Virus record (IMG/VR): IMGVR_UViG_3300003323_000328 | Coordinates: 27,913-91,912 of that record | Direction: 5' to 3' (one strand) | Source: a virus | DNA: 64,000 bases | Program-made: the position numbers and the translations under genes | Part shown: positions 6,309-16,252 of the stretch, piece by piece | Numbering within the stretch: the stretch's first letter is position 1 | How the letters are laid out: every line of letters begins with the position of its first letter | Notes under the pieces: model-generated | Seen by the model: only the letters and a program-made list of their open reading frames with translations | Told to the model about the DNA's origin: nothing | Database searches by the model: none

Positions 6309-6997
6309 GTATAACAGATATATTTGAATTAAATCAAGATACATTTTTAGTAGAACTTCGAAAAGAAAATCTATCTACTATTAAAGAGTTTGCTACTCTT
6401 ATTAAAAGAGATAAAGGTGGACCTGGAGATACACAAGCCAGAAAAAAGATGAAAGCCACTAAAGAATTTACTTTTATTTATCATTATTGTAGTTATAAAA
6501 GTGAATTTATTAATTATTCTGAAAGAGATAGACGTAAAAAAGCTCTTATTAATGCTGAACTTGATCCTAATCTAAAGATTGAAGAGGATAATGATCTAAT
6601 GGCTGCTATTGAAGTATTTAAAGTACTTCAAGAAACTGCTTCTCTTAAAATGCTTAATGAGATTAGAGAAGGACTTCATGTATCTTATAAAGTTGTAAAG
6701 AAAATAAGACAGGATTTGGAGAAACAATTAGATGTATTAGATATAGATGAATTACAGGAAGTACAAGAAGGTGGTAAAATTAAATTAGTTGATCCTATTG
6801 CTAGGATTAAAGATAGATTAGATATGATTATATCCACTGCTAAAGAACTTCCTAAAACACTTAAAAGTATTGATGAATTAGAAGAAACAGTTAAGAAAGA
6901 ATTATCAAATGCTCCTAACCTACGTGGAGGATCAACTAAAGGAACTATGGAAGATCCTAAACCACTTCAAGTATCTAACCCACTGGATAATCTATAA
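6305..6997 (+). CDS. Protein in the small-terminase position
   Basis: 230 residues, almost entirely helical and charged. There is a probable DNA-binding N-terminal part (to about residue 100) and a long coiled-coil-like stretch (about 105-205), then a proline- and asparagine-rich tail. It overlaps the IHF-like gene by 4 bases, and its stop overlaps the large terminase ATG. Small terminase subunits are usually helical oligomerising proteins encoded directly upstream of the large subunit, so TerS is the likeliest job. No sequence motif proves it. Confidence 0.5.
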   Translation: MSITDIFELNQDTFLVELRKENLSTIKEFATLIKRDKGGPGDTQARKKMKATKEFTFIYHYCSYKSEFINYSERDRRKKALINAELDPNLKIEEDNDLMAAIEVFKVLQETASLKMLNEIREGLHVSYKVVKKIRQDLEKQLDVLDIDELQEVQEGGKIKLVDPIARIKDRLDMIISTAKELPKTLKSIDELEETVKKELSNAPNLRGGSTKGTMEDPKPLQVSNPLDNL

Positions 6998-9069
6998 TGT
7001 TAGTTAACTCAACTTATTTTAGAGAAGCAGCTATTCATTTTACTAAATACGGGTGTTATACTAAAGCACCTAAAGGTAGTAAGGATTGGTATGAGTATTG
7101 GAGAGAAGAAGAGAAAAGATGTTTACAGGGTTATAAAGTAGGTGATACTAAAATAACTGGTAAACATTATTTTTATCTTAACTATACTCCTATTAAAAGA
7201 GTAGTAGGAAAAGGTAAGACACAACGTAAAGTTGTTTCTTTTCCTGCTTTCTGGGAAATAGATTATAATTGGTGGTGGTATAAAGAAATAGCTTGGTATG
7301 GTTGTACTCCTGAACAATTATCCTCTTTAAAGTTATGGAAAGAACCTACATACTTAGGTGGTGCTCGTCATCTTAGCTGTCTTAAAACAAGACGTGCTGG
7401 TTTCTCTTATAAAGAAGCTGCTGATGGCACTTATAATTATAATTTTATTCCTGGTTCTATTAGTTACTTTCTTGCTGATAAAGAAGATTACTTAATTAAA
7501 GATGGTATTCTTAATAAAGTTGGGGATAATTTAGATTGGTTAAATAAATATACAGATGGATACTGGCTTAAAAATAGGCATAAGCATAATACCTTAATGC
7601 ACCAAGAAGCCAGTTATATAGATAATAAAGATAAGCAAGTTAAAGGTTTTAAATCGTCTATAATAGGGGTAACAGTTGCTGGTGATCCTGATAAAGCTCG
7701 TGGTAAAGATGGTCTAAAAATTACGTTTGAAGAAGCGGGTTCTTTTAATAATCTTAAAGCTGCTCTTGATATAGTTGTTCCCTCTGTTAGATCAGGCAGT
7801 ACTCTTACTGGTCAAATTTCTGTATTTGGTACTGGTGGTGAAGAAGGTGCAGACATTGAAGGTTTAGATGAAATCTTTAATGATCCTGAAACTTATGATA
7901 TGCTTCCATTTAAAAATGCTTGGGAAGATTATGAAGCTACAGAATGTGGTGTGTTTATACCATGTTATATGGCTAATACTACATTTATAGATGAGGAAAC
8001 AGGTAAAGTAGATATTCAAGCAGCTATAGAAGCTGATGATGTGGAGAGAGAGAAGAAAAGAAAGGCTACTGATCCTAAAGCTTTAGATAGAAGAATGGCA
8101 GAGTTTCCCAGAACTCCTACTGAAGCTCTCATTCGTGTTTCTGTTAATAACTTTCCTGCTGCTGAAGCTAAATATCAAAAAGCTAGAATTAAAAATTCAC
8201 TAGAATTTCAAGGTTTACTTAAACATGGTGAACTAGTTAGAGAACTTGAAGGACTTAGATTTTATGTTAAATCTAGAGTAGATGCTTGTCCAGTTGATTA
8301 CTATCCACATAAGAAAGATCATAATATACAAGGTTGTATTACTATAGTACAAGAACCTCAAAGAGATAGTAATGGTAAGATATCTGAAAATCTTTATATA
8401 GTTAATGTCGATCCTTACTATGATGATGAAGCAGAAGATACAACATCTTTAGGTTCTGTGTATGTGACTAAACGTTTTAATAATTTTACTCCTACTCATA
8501 GTATGGATGTAGCTTGGTTTAATGGTAGACCAAGATCTCTTACAACTTTTCATGAAAATGTAGTTAAACTAGCTGAATATTATAATGCAAAGATACAATC
8601 AGAAGTCGGTGGTGGTGGTAAAGGACTTTACGACTACTGTTATAAACATAAGAAGTTACATCTATTGGAATTTACTCCTATTAATATTAATAATCAAGAA
8701 ATTAAGAAAGAAAAAGGAAATAGAACATACTTGATGACAATGAGTACTGATGATAAAAGACAGGGTATTACTTATTATCAGGATTATTTAAAAGAGATAG
8801 TTGGTATTGATGAGAATGGAAATCAACTATTGAATATTCATTTTGTATATGACTTGGGACTTCTGGATGAAATTATTAAATTCAATCCGAAAAAGAATGC
8901 TGATAGAATTTCCGCTCAAATAGTGAAGCAATTTATGCTTAGGGAAAAATATCAAGTGGCTCTAAAAGATAGTAGTAAAAAGAACACTAGTCTTGCAGAC
9001 AGAGGACTCTTTGGAAAAACAACTGGACAACCATTATTACGATTAAAAGGAGATGACGTATTTATATGA
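6997..9069 (+). CDS. terL: Large terminase subunit (DNA packaging ATPase-nuclease)
   Basis: 690 residues. The early segment ITGKHYFYLNYTPI is characteristic of crAss-like terminases. The ATPase domain shows a Walker A-like KTRRAGFSYKEA near residue 130 (variant, without the usual GKS) and a Walker B KITFEEAG near 240. The RNase H-like nuclease domain offers acidic residues in IVNVDPYYDDE (about 472), IQSEVGGG (about 536) and FVYDLGLLDE (about 617). It pumps DNA into the prohead through the portal encoded next door and cuts the concatemer. The start at 6997 overlaps the previous stop, and its end overlaps the portal ATG by 4 bases. Confidence 0.92.
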   Translation: MLVNSTYFREAAIHFTKYGCYTKAPKGSKDWYEYWREEEKRCLQGYKVGDTKITGKHYFYLNYTPIKRVVGKGKTQRKVVSFPAFWEIDYNWWWYKEIAWYGCTPEQLSSLKLWKEPTYLGGARHLSCLKTRRAGFSYKEAADGTYNYNFIPGSISYFLADKEDYLIKDGILNKVGDNLDWLNKYTDGYWLKNRHKHNTLMHQEASYIDNKDKQVKGFKSSIIGVTVAGDPDKARGKDGLKITFEEAGSFNNLKAALDIVVPSVRSGSTLTGQISVFGTGGEEGADIEGLDEIFNDPETYDMLPFKNAWEDYEATECGVFIPCYMANTTFIDEETGKVDIQAAIEADDVEREKKRKATDPKALDRRMAEFPRTPTEALIRVSVNNFPAAEAKYQKARIKNSLEFQGLLKHGELVRELEGLRFYVKSRVDACPVDYYPHKKDHNIQGCITIVQEPQRDSNGKISENLYIVNVDPYYDDEAEDTTSLGSVYVTKRFNNFTPTHSMDVAWFNGRPRSLTTFHENVVKLAEYYNAKIQSEVGGGGKGLYDYCYKHKKLHLLEFTPININNQEIKKEKGNRTYLMTMSTDDKRQGITYYQDYLKEIVGIDENGNQLLNIHFVYDLGLLDEIIKFNPKKNADRISAQIVKQFMLREKYQVALKDSSKKNTSLADRGLFGKTTGQPLLRLKGDDVFI

Positions 9070-11435
9070 TAGAATCTAAAGATGTACAAAAAAGCTCTGT
9101 AGGTAGACCTCTTCAACTTCTTTCCTATAATGAAAAAGTTAAGAATGAAAATGCCTGGGGTAAAGAAGTAATAGATTATTATATTAGAACTGCTAGTTTT
9201 GGATCAATTGCTACAATAAGTGATAGATTAGCTATATCTAATATTAATCAATTATATGCTGCATATAACGGGGAATTACCTGCTAATATTTTTGATTCTG
9301 TTACTGATCCTCTAAAAGCTTCACAAGAAAAATATAAAGGATTTCCTGCTGAAATTCGTCCTTATAATATAATAAGACCTAGTATTGATCTTTTAATTGG
9401 AGAGTGGAATAAACGTCCATTTCAATATGATGTAGTTAATGCTGATGGAGAAGACGCTTTTAATAGTTTTGAATATTATAAAAGTGAAACTTATAGAAAT
9501 AATGTTATTCAAAGAGTTGTTAATACTATAAGTCAACAAAGAGGAGATAGCGAAGACACACAACTTCCTGTTTCCAATCCACAGACTATAATGTCTGAGT
9601 TAAATCTTAATTATAAAGATGTAAAAGCTCTTAAAGGTTATAGAGCCTTAAAAGTTTTAGATTTAGAATTAAAACTAAGAGAGGTTTGGAGACAGTTATT
9701 TAAAGATTGGTGTATAGGTGGAGAAGTTAATACTATTAAAATTCCTCTTCATGGAACTATTAAATATCTTAGACTCCCTGCTGGTTCTGTGTTTACAGAA
9801 CAAAGTAATCTTAGTAAAGATATAGAAGATAATGAATCTGCTGTAGTTAAATTTGTTGTTAGTACTTCTGAAATAGTAGATTTATTTTATGATAAAATAA
9901 AAGAAGAGGACTTAAAAGATCTTGATAGTAGTAATACAACTAGTATTTCTACTAGACTATTTACTACTTTTACTCTTGATACTGAAGGACAGTATATGGG
10001 TAAAGATAAACATGATCTCTTTTATATTACATGGAAAAGTAAAAAACTTATTGGATTTCTTACATATCCTGATCCTTTCAGTGGGATTGAACAATATGAT
10101 ATTGTTGATGAATCTTATAAAGTAGATAAAGAAGCTGGAGAATCTGTAGAATGGATGTGGGTAAATGAAGTATGGGAAGGATGGAGAATCGGAGATGATA
10201 AGTATATAGGAATACAACCTATTACTTGTCAAAGAAATGAAATGAATAATTTTTCTGCCTGTAAACTTCCTATTAATGGTAGAAAATTCTCAGATACTCA
10301 AACAAGTAATATTTCTATTGCTCTTCTGGGTATGCCTTATCAAATATTGTATATTATTTTAATGTATAGATTGGAACTTACTATTGCTAAATCAAAAGGT
10401 AAAATAGTTCTTTTAGATAAGAATGTTCTTCCAGATGCTGAAGATGGTGGTGAAGAACACTTCTTTTATTATGCGGAGGCTTTAGGATATGCACTAGTTG
10501 ATCCTAAAAAAGGAGCTGCCGGATTTAATCAATACACTGTATTAGATTTATCTCTATTTCAACATATACAAGAACTTATACGTATTATAGAATATGTAAA
10601 AGCTCAGTGGGATGAATTACTTGGTATCACAAGACAACGTAAAGGAGATATTACAGCTTCTGATGGTCTTGGTAACTCTGAACAAGCTATCTTTAGATCA
10701 TCTGTTATATCTGATCTTATATTTACTGGTTTTGAAGAGTTTCTTGAAAAAGAATTATCAGGTTTACTTGATTGTAGTAAATATGCTTGGGCTGATGGTA
10801 AAAAAGGAAGTTGGAGAAATGATGATGGTACTTTAGAAATGCTTTCTATTGAACCTGATGAATATTCTAATAGTAGTTTTGGAGTATATGTTAAAAATAT
10901 AAGTAAGTATTTAGATCAATTTAATGCACTTAAATCTAATATTAATGCTATTGCGCAACGTAAGGATGTTAAAACTTCTACTATAGTTGAGTTAATAACT
11001 ACTGAAAGTTTTACTGAACTCAAAGCACTAGTTAAAAAAGCTGAAGCTGCTGAACAAGAAATTATTAAGGCTACTGCTGAAAACGAACAAAAAGCCAAAG
11101 CACAACAAGAAGAAAGTCAAAAACAATGGGAGTACTTCTTGAAGAGTCTTGATATTGATTTCATGGAAAGAGAGTGGGATAGAAGAGATAATAATGAATA
11201 TATTAAAGCTGATGCTACTCCTAAAACTGATGGTACTACTGTAGATTTAGTAACACTACAGAAAAATTCTAATGATCGATTAGCTCAAATGGAAAAGAAT
11301 CGGCAAGAAGAGCAAAAGAATAGAACAGAAAAAGATTGGCAACAAATAGAAAGGGAAAAGATAGCTAGTCAAGAAAGAATTGCAAAGGATAAGAATAAAG
11401 TTGCATTGAAAAATAAAGTCGTGGGAGAGAAGTAA
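9066..11435 (+). CDS. Portal protein
   Basis: 789 residues, directly after the terminase, the place and size expected of the crAss-like portal. An N-terminal part is followed by a mixed alpha/beta clip-stem region and a long charged helical C-terminus (about residues 650-789, many Glu, Gln and Lys) that would form the barrel inside the head. Twelve copies would form the ring through which DNA enters and leaves, docking the terminase and later the tail rings. The assignment rests on synteny, size and secondary-structure pattern. Confidence 0.85.
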   Translation: MIESKDVQKSSVGRPLQLLSYNEKVKNENAWGKEVIDYYIRTASFGSIATISDRLAISNINQLYAAYNGELPANIFDSVTDPLKASQEKYKGFPAEIRPYNIIRPSIDLLIGEWNKRPFQYDVVNADGEDAFNSFEYYKSETYRNNVIQRVVNTISQQRGDSEDTQLPVSNPQTIMSELNLNYKDVKALKGYRALKVLDLELKLREVWRQLFKDWCIGGEVNTIKIPLHGTIKYLRLPAGSVFTEQSNLSKDIEDNESAVVKFVVSTSEIVDLFYDKIKEEDLKDLDSSNTTSISTRLFTTFTLDTEGQYMGKDKHDLFYITWKSKKLIGFLTYPDPFSGIEQYDIVDESYKVDKEAGESVEWMWVNEVWEGWRIGDDKYIGIQPITCQRNEMNNFSACKLPINGRKFSDTQTSNISIALLGMPYQILYIILMYRLELTIAKSKGKIVLLDKNVLPDAEDGGEEHFFYYAEALGYALVDPKKGAAGFNQYTVLDLSLFQHIQELIRIIEYVKAQWDELLGITRQRKGDITASDGLGNSEQAIFRSSVISDLIFTGFEEFLEKELSGLLDCSKYAWADGKKGSWRNDDGTLEMLSIEPDEYSNSSFGVYVKNISKYLDQFNALKSNINAIAQRKDVKTSTIVELITTESFTELKALVKKAEAAEQEIIKATAENEQKAKAQQEESQKQWEYFLKSLDIDFMEREWDRRDNNEYIKADATPKTDGTTVDLVTLQKNSNDRLAQMEKNRQEEQKNRTEKDWQQIEREKIASQERIAKDKNKVALKNKVVGEK

Positions 11436-11463
11436 AATTTAATAAAATAAACTATTTTTGAGT

Positions 11464-12636
11464 ATGCTAATTAAACATCCACATTTCGAACAGGGTAGCC
11501 CAAATGAACCAGCAGGAGGACAACAAGCTCCTGAAAAAGAAGTTGAAACTAAAGAGCTTGAAACTCTTAATAGTAAGGATCAAACTGCTCTTACAGAACA
11601 GGAAAAAGCAAGATTAACTGAGTTACAAGGTAAGTACGAACAAGTTTATAAAGATGCTAAAGGTAATGTTTTAACTAAAGAACAAGTTGCTGCTGCTAAA
11701 GAACTTGAAACTAAGGTTAATACTATTCTTAATAAACCTGAAGATCAGTGGACTCCTGAAGAAAAGAAGTTTATAGAAGAAAATACTGAACCAACTGAAG
11801 AAAATAAAAAATCTGTTTATCAACAAATAGATGAACAAAGAGGTTTAGATCTTGGAATTGATTATGGAGATGTTGATCCATTATCAGTTGAAGGTGTAGC
11901 TCTACGTGAAGAAGTATTAGAGAAAAGAGCTGTTAAAGAATATGATAACACTCTAAAGGCTAAGTATCCTAGAGCTTATCAGTTTATGGTACACGTTGCT
12001 CAAGGTGGTAAAGAAGAGGATTTCTTTAAACCTGAGAATGCAGATTTTAAATCATTGACTATTAATAAAGAAGATAAAGCTGGACAAGAAAAAATTCTTC
12101 GTATGGCTTTGGCTGCTAAAGGTAATTCTTCTGCAATTATTGAGGCTGTAATTACTAGTGTAAAAGATAAAGTTGCACTATATGAAACAGCGAAAGAGGA
12201 ACTAGAGAAGTTACAAGCAGAACAAAACCAGAAAGAACAAGCTAATCTTGCTAGAGCTAATGCTATGAAGCAAAAAGAAGAGCAAGACTATGCCAATCTA
12301 GCTGATTCTATCGAAACTGCTGTTTCTAAAGGATTTGAAGGAATTGTTGTTCCTGAAAAGGATAGACGTTCTTTCTTGGATTTCTTGGGTAGTAGATTAG
12401 ACTATAACAATGGTAGATTCTATGTTGCTAAAGAACTTAATCCTAAAGAAATAACAAAGGAACTTAAGTATCAATACTTTGAATTTAAAGGTGGGGATTT
12501 AAAAGGTCTTGTTGAAAGAGAAGCAAAAGCTCAAGTAGCAAGAAAGATTAAATCTGCTATTAAAGCAGAGATTGTACCTAAGAACGGTGGAACTGGTGGC
12601 TCTAGTAATTACAAACCACTTAAAGAAATCTTTTAA
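11464..12636 (+). CDS. Putative capsid scaffolding protein
   Basis: 390 residues from the ATG at 11464 (an in-frame TTG at 11458 is less likely). The protein is extremely rich in Glu, Lys, Gln and Ala with long coiled-coil stretches (about 35-120 and 225-290), has few aromatic residues and ends in a basic Gly/Ser tail. Sitting between portal and major capsid, this composition is typical of an internal scaffold that guides prohead assembly. No protease domain was seen in it. A TATTTTTG box (11453-11460) just upstream matches the Bacteroides -7 consensus. Confidence 0.6.
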   Translation: MLIKHPHFEQGSPNEPAGGQQAPEKEVETKELETLNSKDQTALTEQEKARLTELQGKYEQVYKDAKGNVLTKEQVAAAKELETKVNTILNKPEDQWTPEEKKFIEENTEPTEENKKSVYQQIDEQRGLDLGIDYGDVDPLSVEGVALREEVLEKRAVKEYDNTLKAKYPRAYQFMVHVAQGGKEEDFFKPENADFKSLTINKEDKAGQEKILRMALAAKGNSSAIIEAVITSVKDKVALYETAKEELEKLQAEQNQKEQANLARANAMKQKEEQDYANLADSIETAVSKGFEGIVVPEKDRRSFLDFLGSRLDYNNGRFYVAKELNPKEITKELKYQYFEFKGGDLKGLVEREAKAQVARKIKSAIKAEIVPKNGGTGGSSNYKPLKEIF

Positions 12637-12653
12637 ATTAATAGAATAAAACA

Positions 12654-14147
12654 ATGAGAAACTTTCAGTACCAAGTAAAAGAGATGGTGTTTGACGGTAA
12701 GAGTCTCTTGGATGAGCAGAATTTTTATAACCAGAATCAAGGGCAACCTTCTGAGTTAACAAAAAAGCTGACTTATATCATGGGCGATTACAATAGAAAT
12801 TATCCTATATCAATGATGACTATGGGTAATATTGCATCACCATCTGCAACTGTTGAACTCGATGATGTACAATTCACTTACCCCGTAATGGGTAGAGATG
12901 ATAAAGCTACCGGCTGTACATCTACCCCGTATACTTCCACTGATAAACCTGGAATTGGTCATAGCCAATTTTATATTTACTTTGGAGATAATTGGATTAA
13001 ACGTTTTTACACTATTGAATCTCCTAGAGGTGTTCAAGCTTATGTACTTGAAGATCCTCAACCTGAAGGAGATCAGTGGCGTTATACTGTACAACTTGAC
13101 CCTGCTGATGAAGATGACTACTGTCCAGTAACTGAACTTCAATATGGCTGTCAATGGGTTGAAGTTAATACACACGTTGCTGAATCTGAATCAAGAGGTA
13201 GCCGTTCTAAAATGGCGATGCCCGGTAAATGGAAAAACCAAATGGGTTTTATTCGTGCATCTATGGAATGGGCTGGTTCTGCTCCTAACAAGTTTATGAA
13301 TGTTAGTATTAAAACTGACAAAGGAGAAACCACTTCTTGGATGGACTTCTTTATGTGGCAGTTTGAAAAAAGATGGCTGAATGAATGTGAACATGCTTAT
13401 TGGTATTCACGTTATAACCGTCTTGCTGATGGCAGTATACCTCTTAAAGACTTGCTTACAGGAAAAGTGATTCCTCGTGGTTCTGGTCTTTTGGAACAAA
13501 TTCAAAATAAATCTACACACTCTAAACTGACTTACAATTCACTTGTTAATAAAATAGGTGATGCACTTTTTGGTCAGTCTGATTCAGGTGGAATGAGTAT
13601 TACTCTTCATACTGGTCTTGGAGGTATTAGAGATTTTGATAAAGCTATGAAAGAAGAAGGAGTTAAACTTCTTACTGATTTCACTGGTGTAGCTGATAAG
13701 TTTGTAACTGGTAGTGGTCGTGAGCTTATGTTAGGTGGTTTCTTTAATGGTTTCTATCATATTGATGGATACGTTATTAAAGTAAAACATAATCCTATCT
13801 TCGATCATGGACGTATTGCTCTTAAATCTCCTAAACATCCTGAAACTGGATTCCCTCTTGAATCTCACAGGTTGGTGTTTATAGATGATAATGACTATGA
13901 TGGACAACCTAATATTCAACACGTAGCACAAAAAGATCGTTCTTTCTTGCATGGTGTTGTAGCTGGTTTGGTTCAAATGCCTAGATCACTTGCTATTATG
14001 GGTGGATTTAATCTTAACAAAGAATCTATCCAACTGATTTCAGATGAGCAAGATAAAGGTAGCTATCATAGATTTAAATCTGCTGGTATTCAACAACTTC
14101 GCAGTACTAAGTCTTTCGATATGCAATGTGTAGCAGGAATTGTTTGA
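12654..14147 (+). CDS. Major capsid protein
   Basis: 497 residues, the size and position of the crAss-like HK97-fold major capsid protein, after the portal and scaffold-like genes. The N-terminal arm is polar and Gln/Asn-rich, and the body is beta-rich with many Trp, Tyr and Gly. The codons for abundant residues are well represented and the gene is closed by its own strong terminator (14174-14205), both fitting very high expression. The ATG at 12654 is preceded by an AATAAAACA leader with no Shine-Dalgarno motif. The call rests on position, length and composition. Confidence 0.85.
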   Translation: MRNFQYQVKEMVFDGKSLLDEQNFYNQNQGQPSELTKKLTYIMGDYNRNYPISMMTMGNIASPSATVELDDVQFTYPVMGRDDKATGCTSTPYTSTDKPGIGHSQFYIYFGDNWIKRFYTIESPRGVQAYVLEDPQPEGDQWRYTVQLDPADEDDYCPVTELQYGCQWVEVNTHVAESESRGSRSKMAMPGKWKNQMGFIRASMEWAGSAPNKFMNVSIKTDKGETTSWMDFFMWQFEKRWLNECEHAYWYSRYNRLADGSIPLKDLLTGKVIPRGSGLLEQIQNKSTHSKLTYNSLVNKIGDALFGQSDSGGMSITLHTGLGGIRDFDKAMKEEGVKLLTDFTGVADKFVTGSGRELMLGGFFNGFYHIDGYVIKVKHNPIFDHGRIALKSPKHPETGFPLESHRLVFIDDNDYDGQPNIQHVAQKDRSFLHGVVAGLVQMPRSLAIMGGFNLNKESIQLISDEQDKGSYHRFKSAGIQQLRSTKSFDMQCVAGIV

Positions 14148-14173
14148 TCAACATAGGTTAGGTTTGGGTTTTC

Positions 14174-14205
14174 GAGGGAGGGAGTTTCTCCTTCCCTCTT
14201 TTATT
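14174..14205 (+). terminator. Intrinsic terminator after the capsid gene
   Basis: An 11-bp stem (GAGGGAGGGAG, 14174-14184, with CTCCTTCCCTC, 14188-14198, one G-T wobble) and a TTT loop are followed by TTTTATT. It lies 27 bases after the capsid stop and rules out starts of the next gene upstream of 14206. Confidence 0.85.
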
Positions 14206-14226
14206 GTAACCAATTTTATTAATTAT

Positions 14227-15195
14227 ATGCCAACAAAAAAGAAGTTTATTAAACGTAATCGTCCATTTGTACATGAACAACTAAAATCTGTCGAAGCTCA
14301 AGAACAATTAGGATTATCAAGACAAGGAATAGGTTCTTATTTTGTAAGTTCTGTTTCTGCTAGAAAAGGCACTGGATTAAGTGAGGAAGAAATAATATTA
14401 CTCTTACCTCAAATTTTAAGTCTCCAACCTACTGATCCTGATTTTAGAAAAGAAGTTGATAGGTTTTATACAGAAATAAATACATTTATTTCTTATGATC
14501 GTGGAAGAGAATTTGAAGTAGGTCTTAGTATTGATAATGATCTTCCTGTTACTCACTTTATTGAAGTTACACAAGGAGATAAGGCTGTAAAAGTATATAA
14601 TATGCCAATAGAATTGGAAGATTATGTACGTTTTAGACATGCACAATCACATCCTTGGACTGCTGGTAGTCCTGAGGATGCAAAAGGTAATACTACTATA
14701 CATTTTTATGTAGAAGATCCTGAATTAGTAGTTAAAAATAAACTTAGTAGTTCTGATCTCGCAGATAAAGCTATTACTGTTTATCAACAAGTTAAAGACG
14801 ATGAATTAAAAGTAAAAGCTATTCTTACTGTTCTTAGTCCTTTTATTAAAAAGAAAAGACCTGGAGAAGTGTTTGTAGCTGATAATCTTCCATTTGGAGA
14901 ACAAATTATTCATCTCAGAGAACTTGCTATTAGTAAACCTAAAAGTTTTTATGATGCAGCAACTGATGAAAGTTTAGCTGAAAAATATAGAATAATTGAA
15001 CTTATTCGTACAGGACTTTTAATGCGGGCTGGTACTAGTATTCTTGTTACAGAAAGTAAGGAATTACTTGGTGTAGGAGAAGAAGCTGCTGCTACTGCTT
15101 TATTTAAAAATCCTGCAAATGCTCAAACTCTTCAAATGCTTAAGCATCAATATGATTCTAGACGTAGAGAAGAAAAAGCATTAACACTTAAATGA
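14227..15195 (+). CDS. Conserved-position head-tail structural protein
   Basis: 322 residues from ATG 14227. The frame stays open back to 14140, but that part contains the capsid terminator, so the later start is chosen. The N-terminus is basic (PTKKKFIKRNR) and the rest is helix-rich and charged, with no membrane segment. It directly follows the capsid gene and its stop overlaps the next ATG. In crAss-like phages this slot carries an uncharacterised virion protein. A head-completion or ring role is an inference. Confidence 0.65.
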   Translation: MPTKKKFIKRNRPFVHEQLKSVEAQEQLGLSRQGIGSYFVSSVSARKGTGLSEEEIILLLPQILSLQPTDPDFRKEVDRFYTEINTFISYDRGREFEVGLSIDNDLPVTHFIEVTQGDKAVKVYNMPIELEDYVRFRHAQSHPWTAGSPEDAKGNTTIHFYVEDPELVVKNKLSSSDLADKAITVYQQVKDDELKVKAILTVLSPFIKKKRPGEVFVADNLPFGEQIIHLRELAISKPKSFYDAATDESLAEKYRIIELIRTGLLMRAGTSILVTESKELLGVGEEAAATALFKNPANAQTLQMLKHQYDSRRREEKALTLK

Positions 15196-16238
15196 GAGCA
15201 CTTACAGTACGTGAATTAATTATTGAAGTACAACAACAGGTACAGAGACTCGGATCTTATAAAAGAGATAAGACTTCCGAGCCTCTTATCATTTGGAGAC
15301 TTAATACTGCACAGGATAGGTTTATACGCGATTGTATAAAACCTGACCCTAACCAGAATGACAAGTTTTCAATTAATGAAGAAAGTAGAACTAGTATTCA
15401 AGCTCTTATTGAAACAAATAAGAGCTTGTTAGTTTATAATGATATCAGTGGTACTTATTCTATACTTCCTTCTAATTTAGCTTATTTAGTTAATGACAGA
15501 AGTATAATTCTTCCTGATTGTAATGCACAATTTAGTTCTCCTTCTAGTAGTTATATAATTACGGCTACAGCTATTCCTTTTAACGAAAGTACTAAAGCAA
15601 ATGCTCCTTACTATTCCATCACAGCCACTGGTTCTTCTAGTAATAGTATTAGCTATAATCTTGCTAATAAAAAAGAAAGCTTTGAAATAATTGAAGTTGT
15701 TGCAAATCAATTAATTCAAGCAGGTGCATTAGATGTTTATTGGGAGAGTTTTAATGGTTGGTATGTGCCTAATAGTTTTATTGCAGTACATAGGATAGAA
15801 ACTGGACAATCTCCTCCACCTACTTTTGGTTTAACAATAGATGGAGTAGTTTCACAAACTTCTGTTAAAAACTTTACTGTTAATAAGTTTAAATCTTTTA
15901 GTGGCAATCAAGTACCTAATAGGAGTTATAAAAATGATTATGTACATGATGCAGTTAATTATAATTACTATGATCAACCTATTCCTGAAAGTCCTGTTAC
16001 TTATTTAGGAGGAAATAAGTTAAATATTCTTACTAGTAAAAGATTCCTAGTTTCCGAGATTATTTTAGACTACATTAGAAAGCCCCGAAGAATCAGTTTA
16101 TATTTGAATCAATCTTGTGAGTTAGATGGTTCTGTACATGAAAAGATTTGTAGTATTGCTACTGAGATGATTTTATCTAATATAGAAGCAGAAAACTACG
16201 CTATTAAAGTACAGGAAAATATAAATAGATTAGACTAA
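15192..16238 (+). CDS. Ring / tail-connector structural protein
   Basis: 348 residues. Helical ends surround a central beta-rich, Ser/Asn/Tyr-rich domain (about residues 100-270). The C-terminal part LVSEIILDYIRKPRRISLYL followed by an acidic helix that ends near an ENYAIKVQENINR segment resembles tail-connector proteins of podoviruses of Bacteroidota. It overlaps the previous gene by 4 bases. It probably forms one of the stacked rings below the portal. The family assignment is by position and pattern only. Confidence 0.6.
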   Translation: MRALTVRELIIEVQQQVQRLGSYKRDKTSEPLIIWRLNTAQDRFIRDCIKPDPNQNDKFSINEESRTSIQALIETNKSLLVYNDISGTYSILPSNLAYLVNDRSIILPDCNAQFSSPSSSYIITATAIPFNESTKANAPYYSITATGSSSNSISYNLANKKESFEIIEVVANQLIQAGALDVYWESFNGWYVPNSFIAVHRIETGQSPPPTFGLTIDGVVSQTSVKNFTVNKFKSFSGNQVPNRSYKNDYVHDAVNYNYYDQPIPESPVTYLGGNKLNILTSKRFLVSEIILDYIRKPRRISLYLNQSCELDGSVHEKICSIATEMILSNIEAENYAIKVQENINRLD

Positions 16239-16252
16239 AATATAAAAATAAA

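Noticed and set aside
14140-14226. Upstream extension of the gene at 14227
   Set aside because: The extra codons run through a strong intrinsic terminator and overlap the capsid stop. The ATG at 14227 comes after the terminator.
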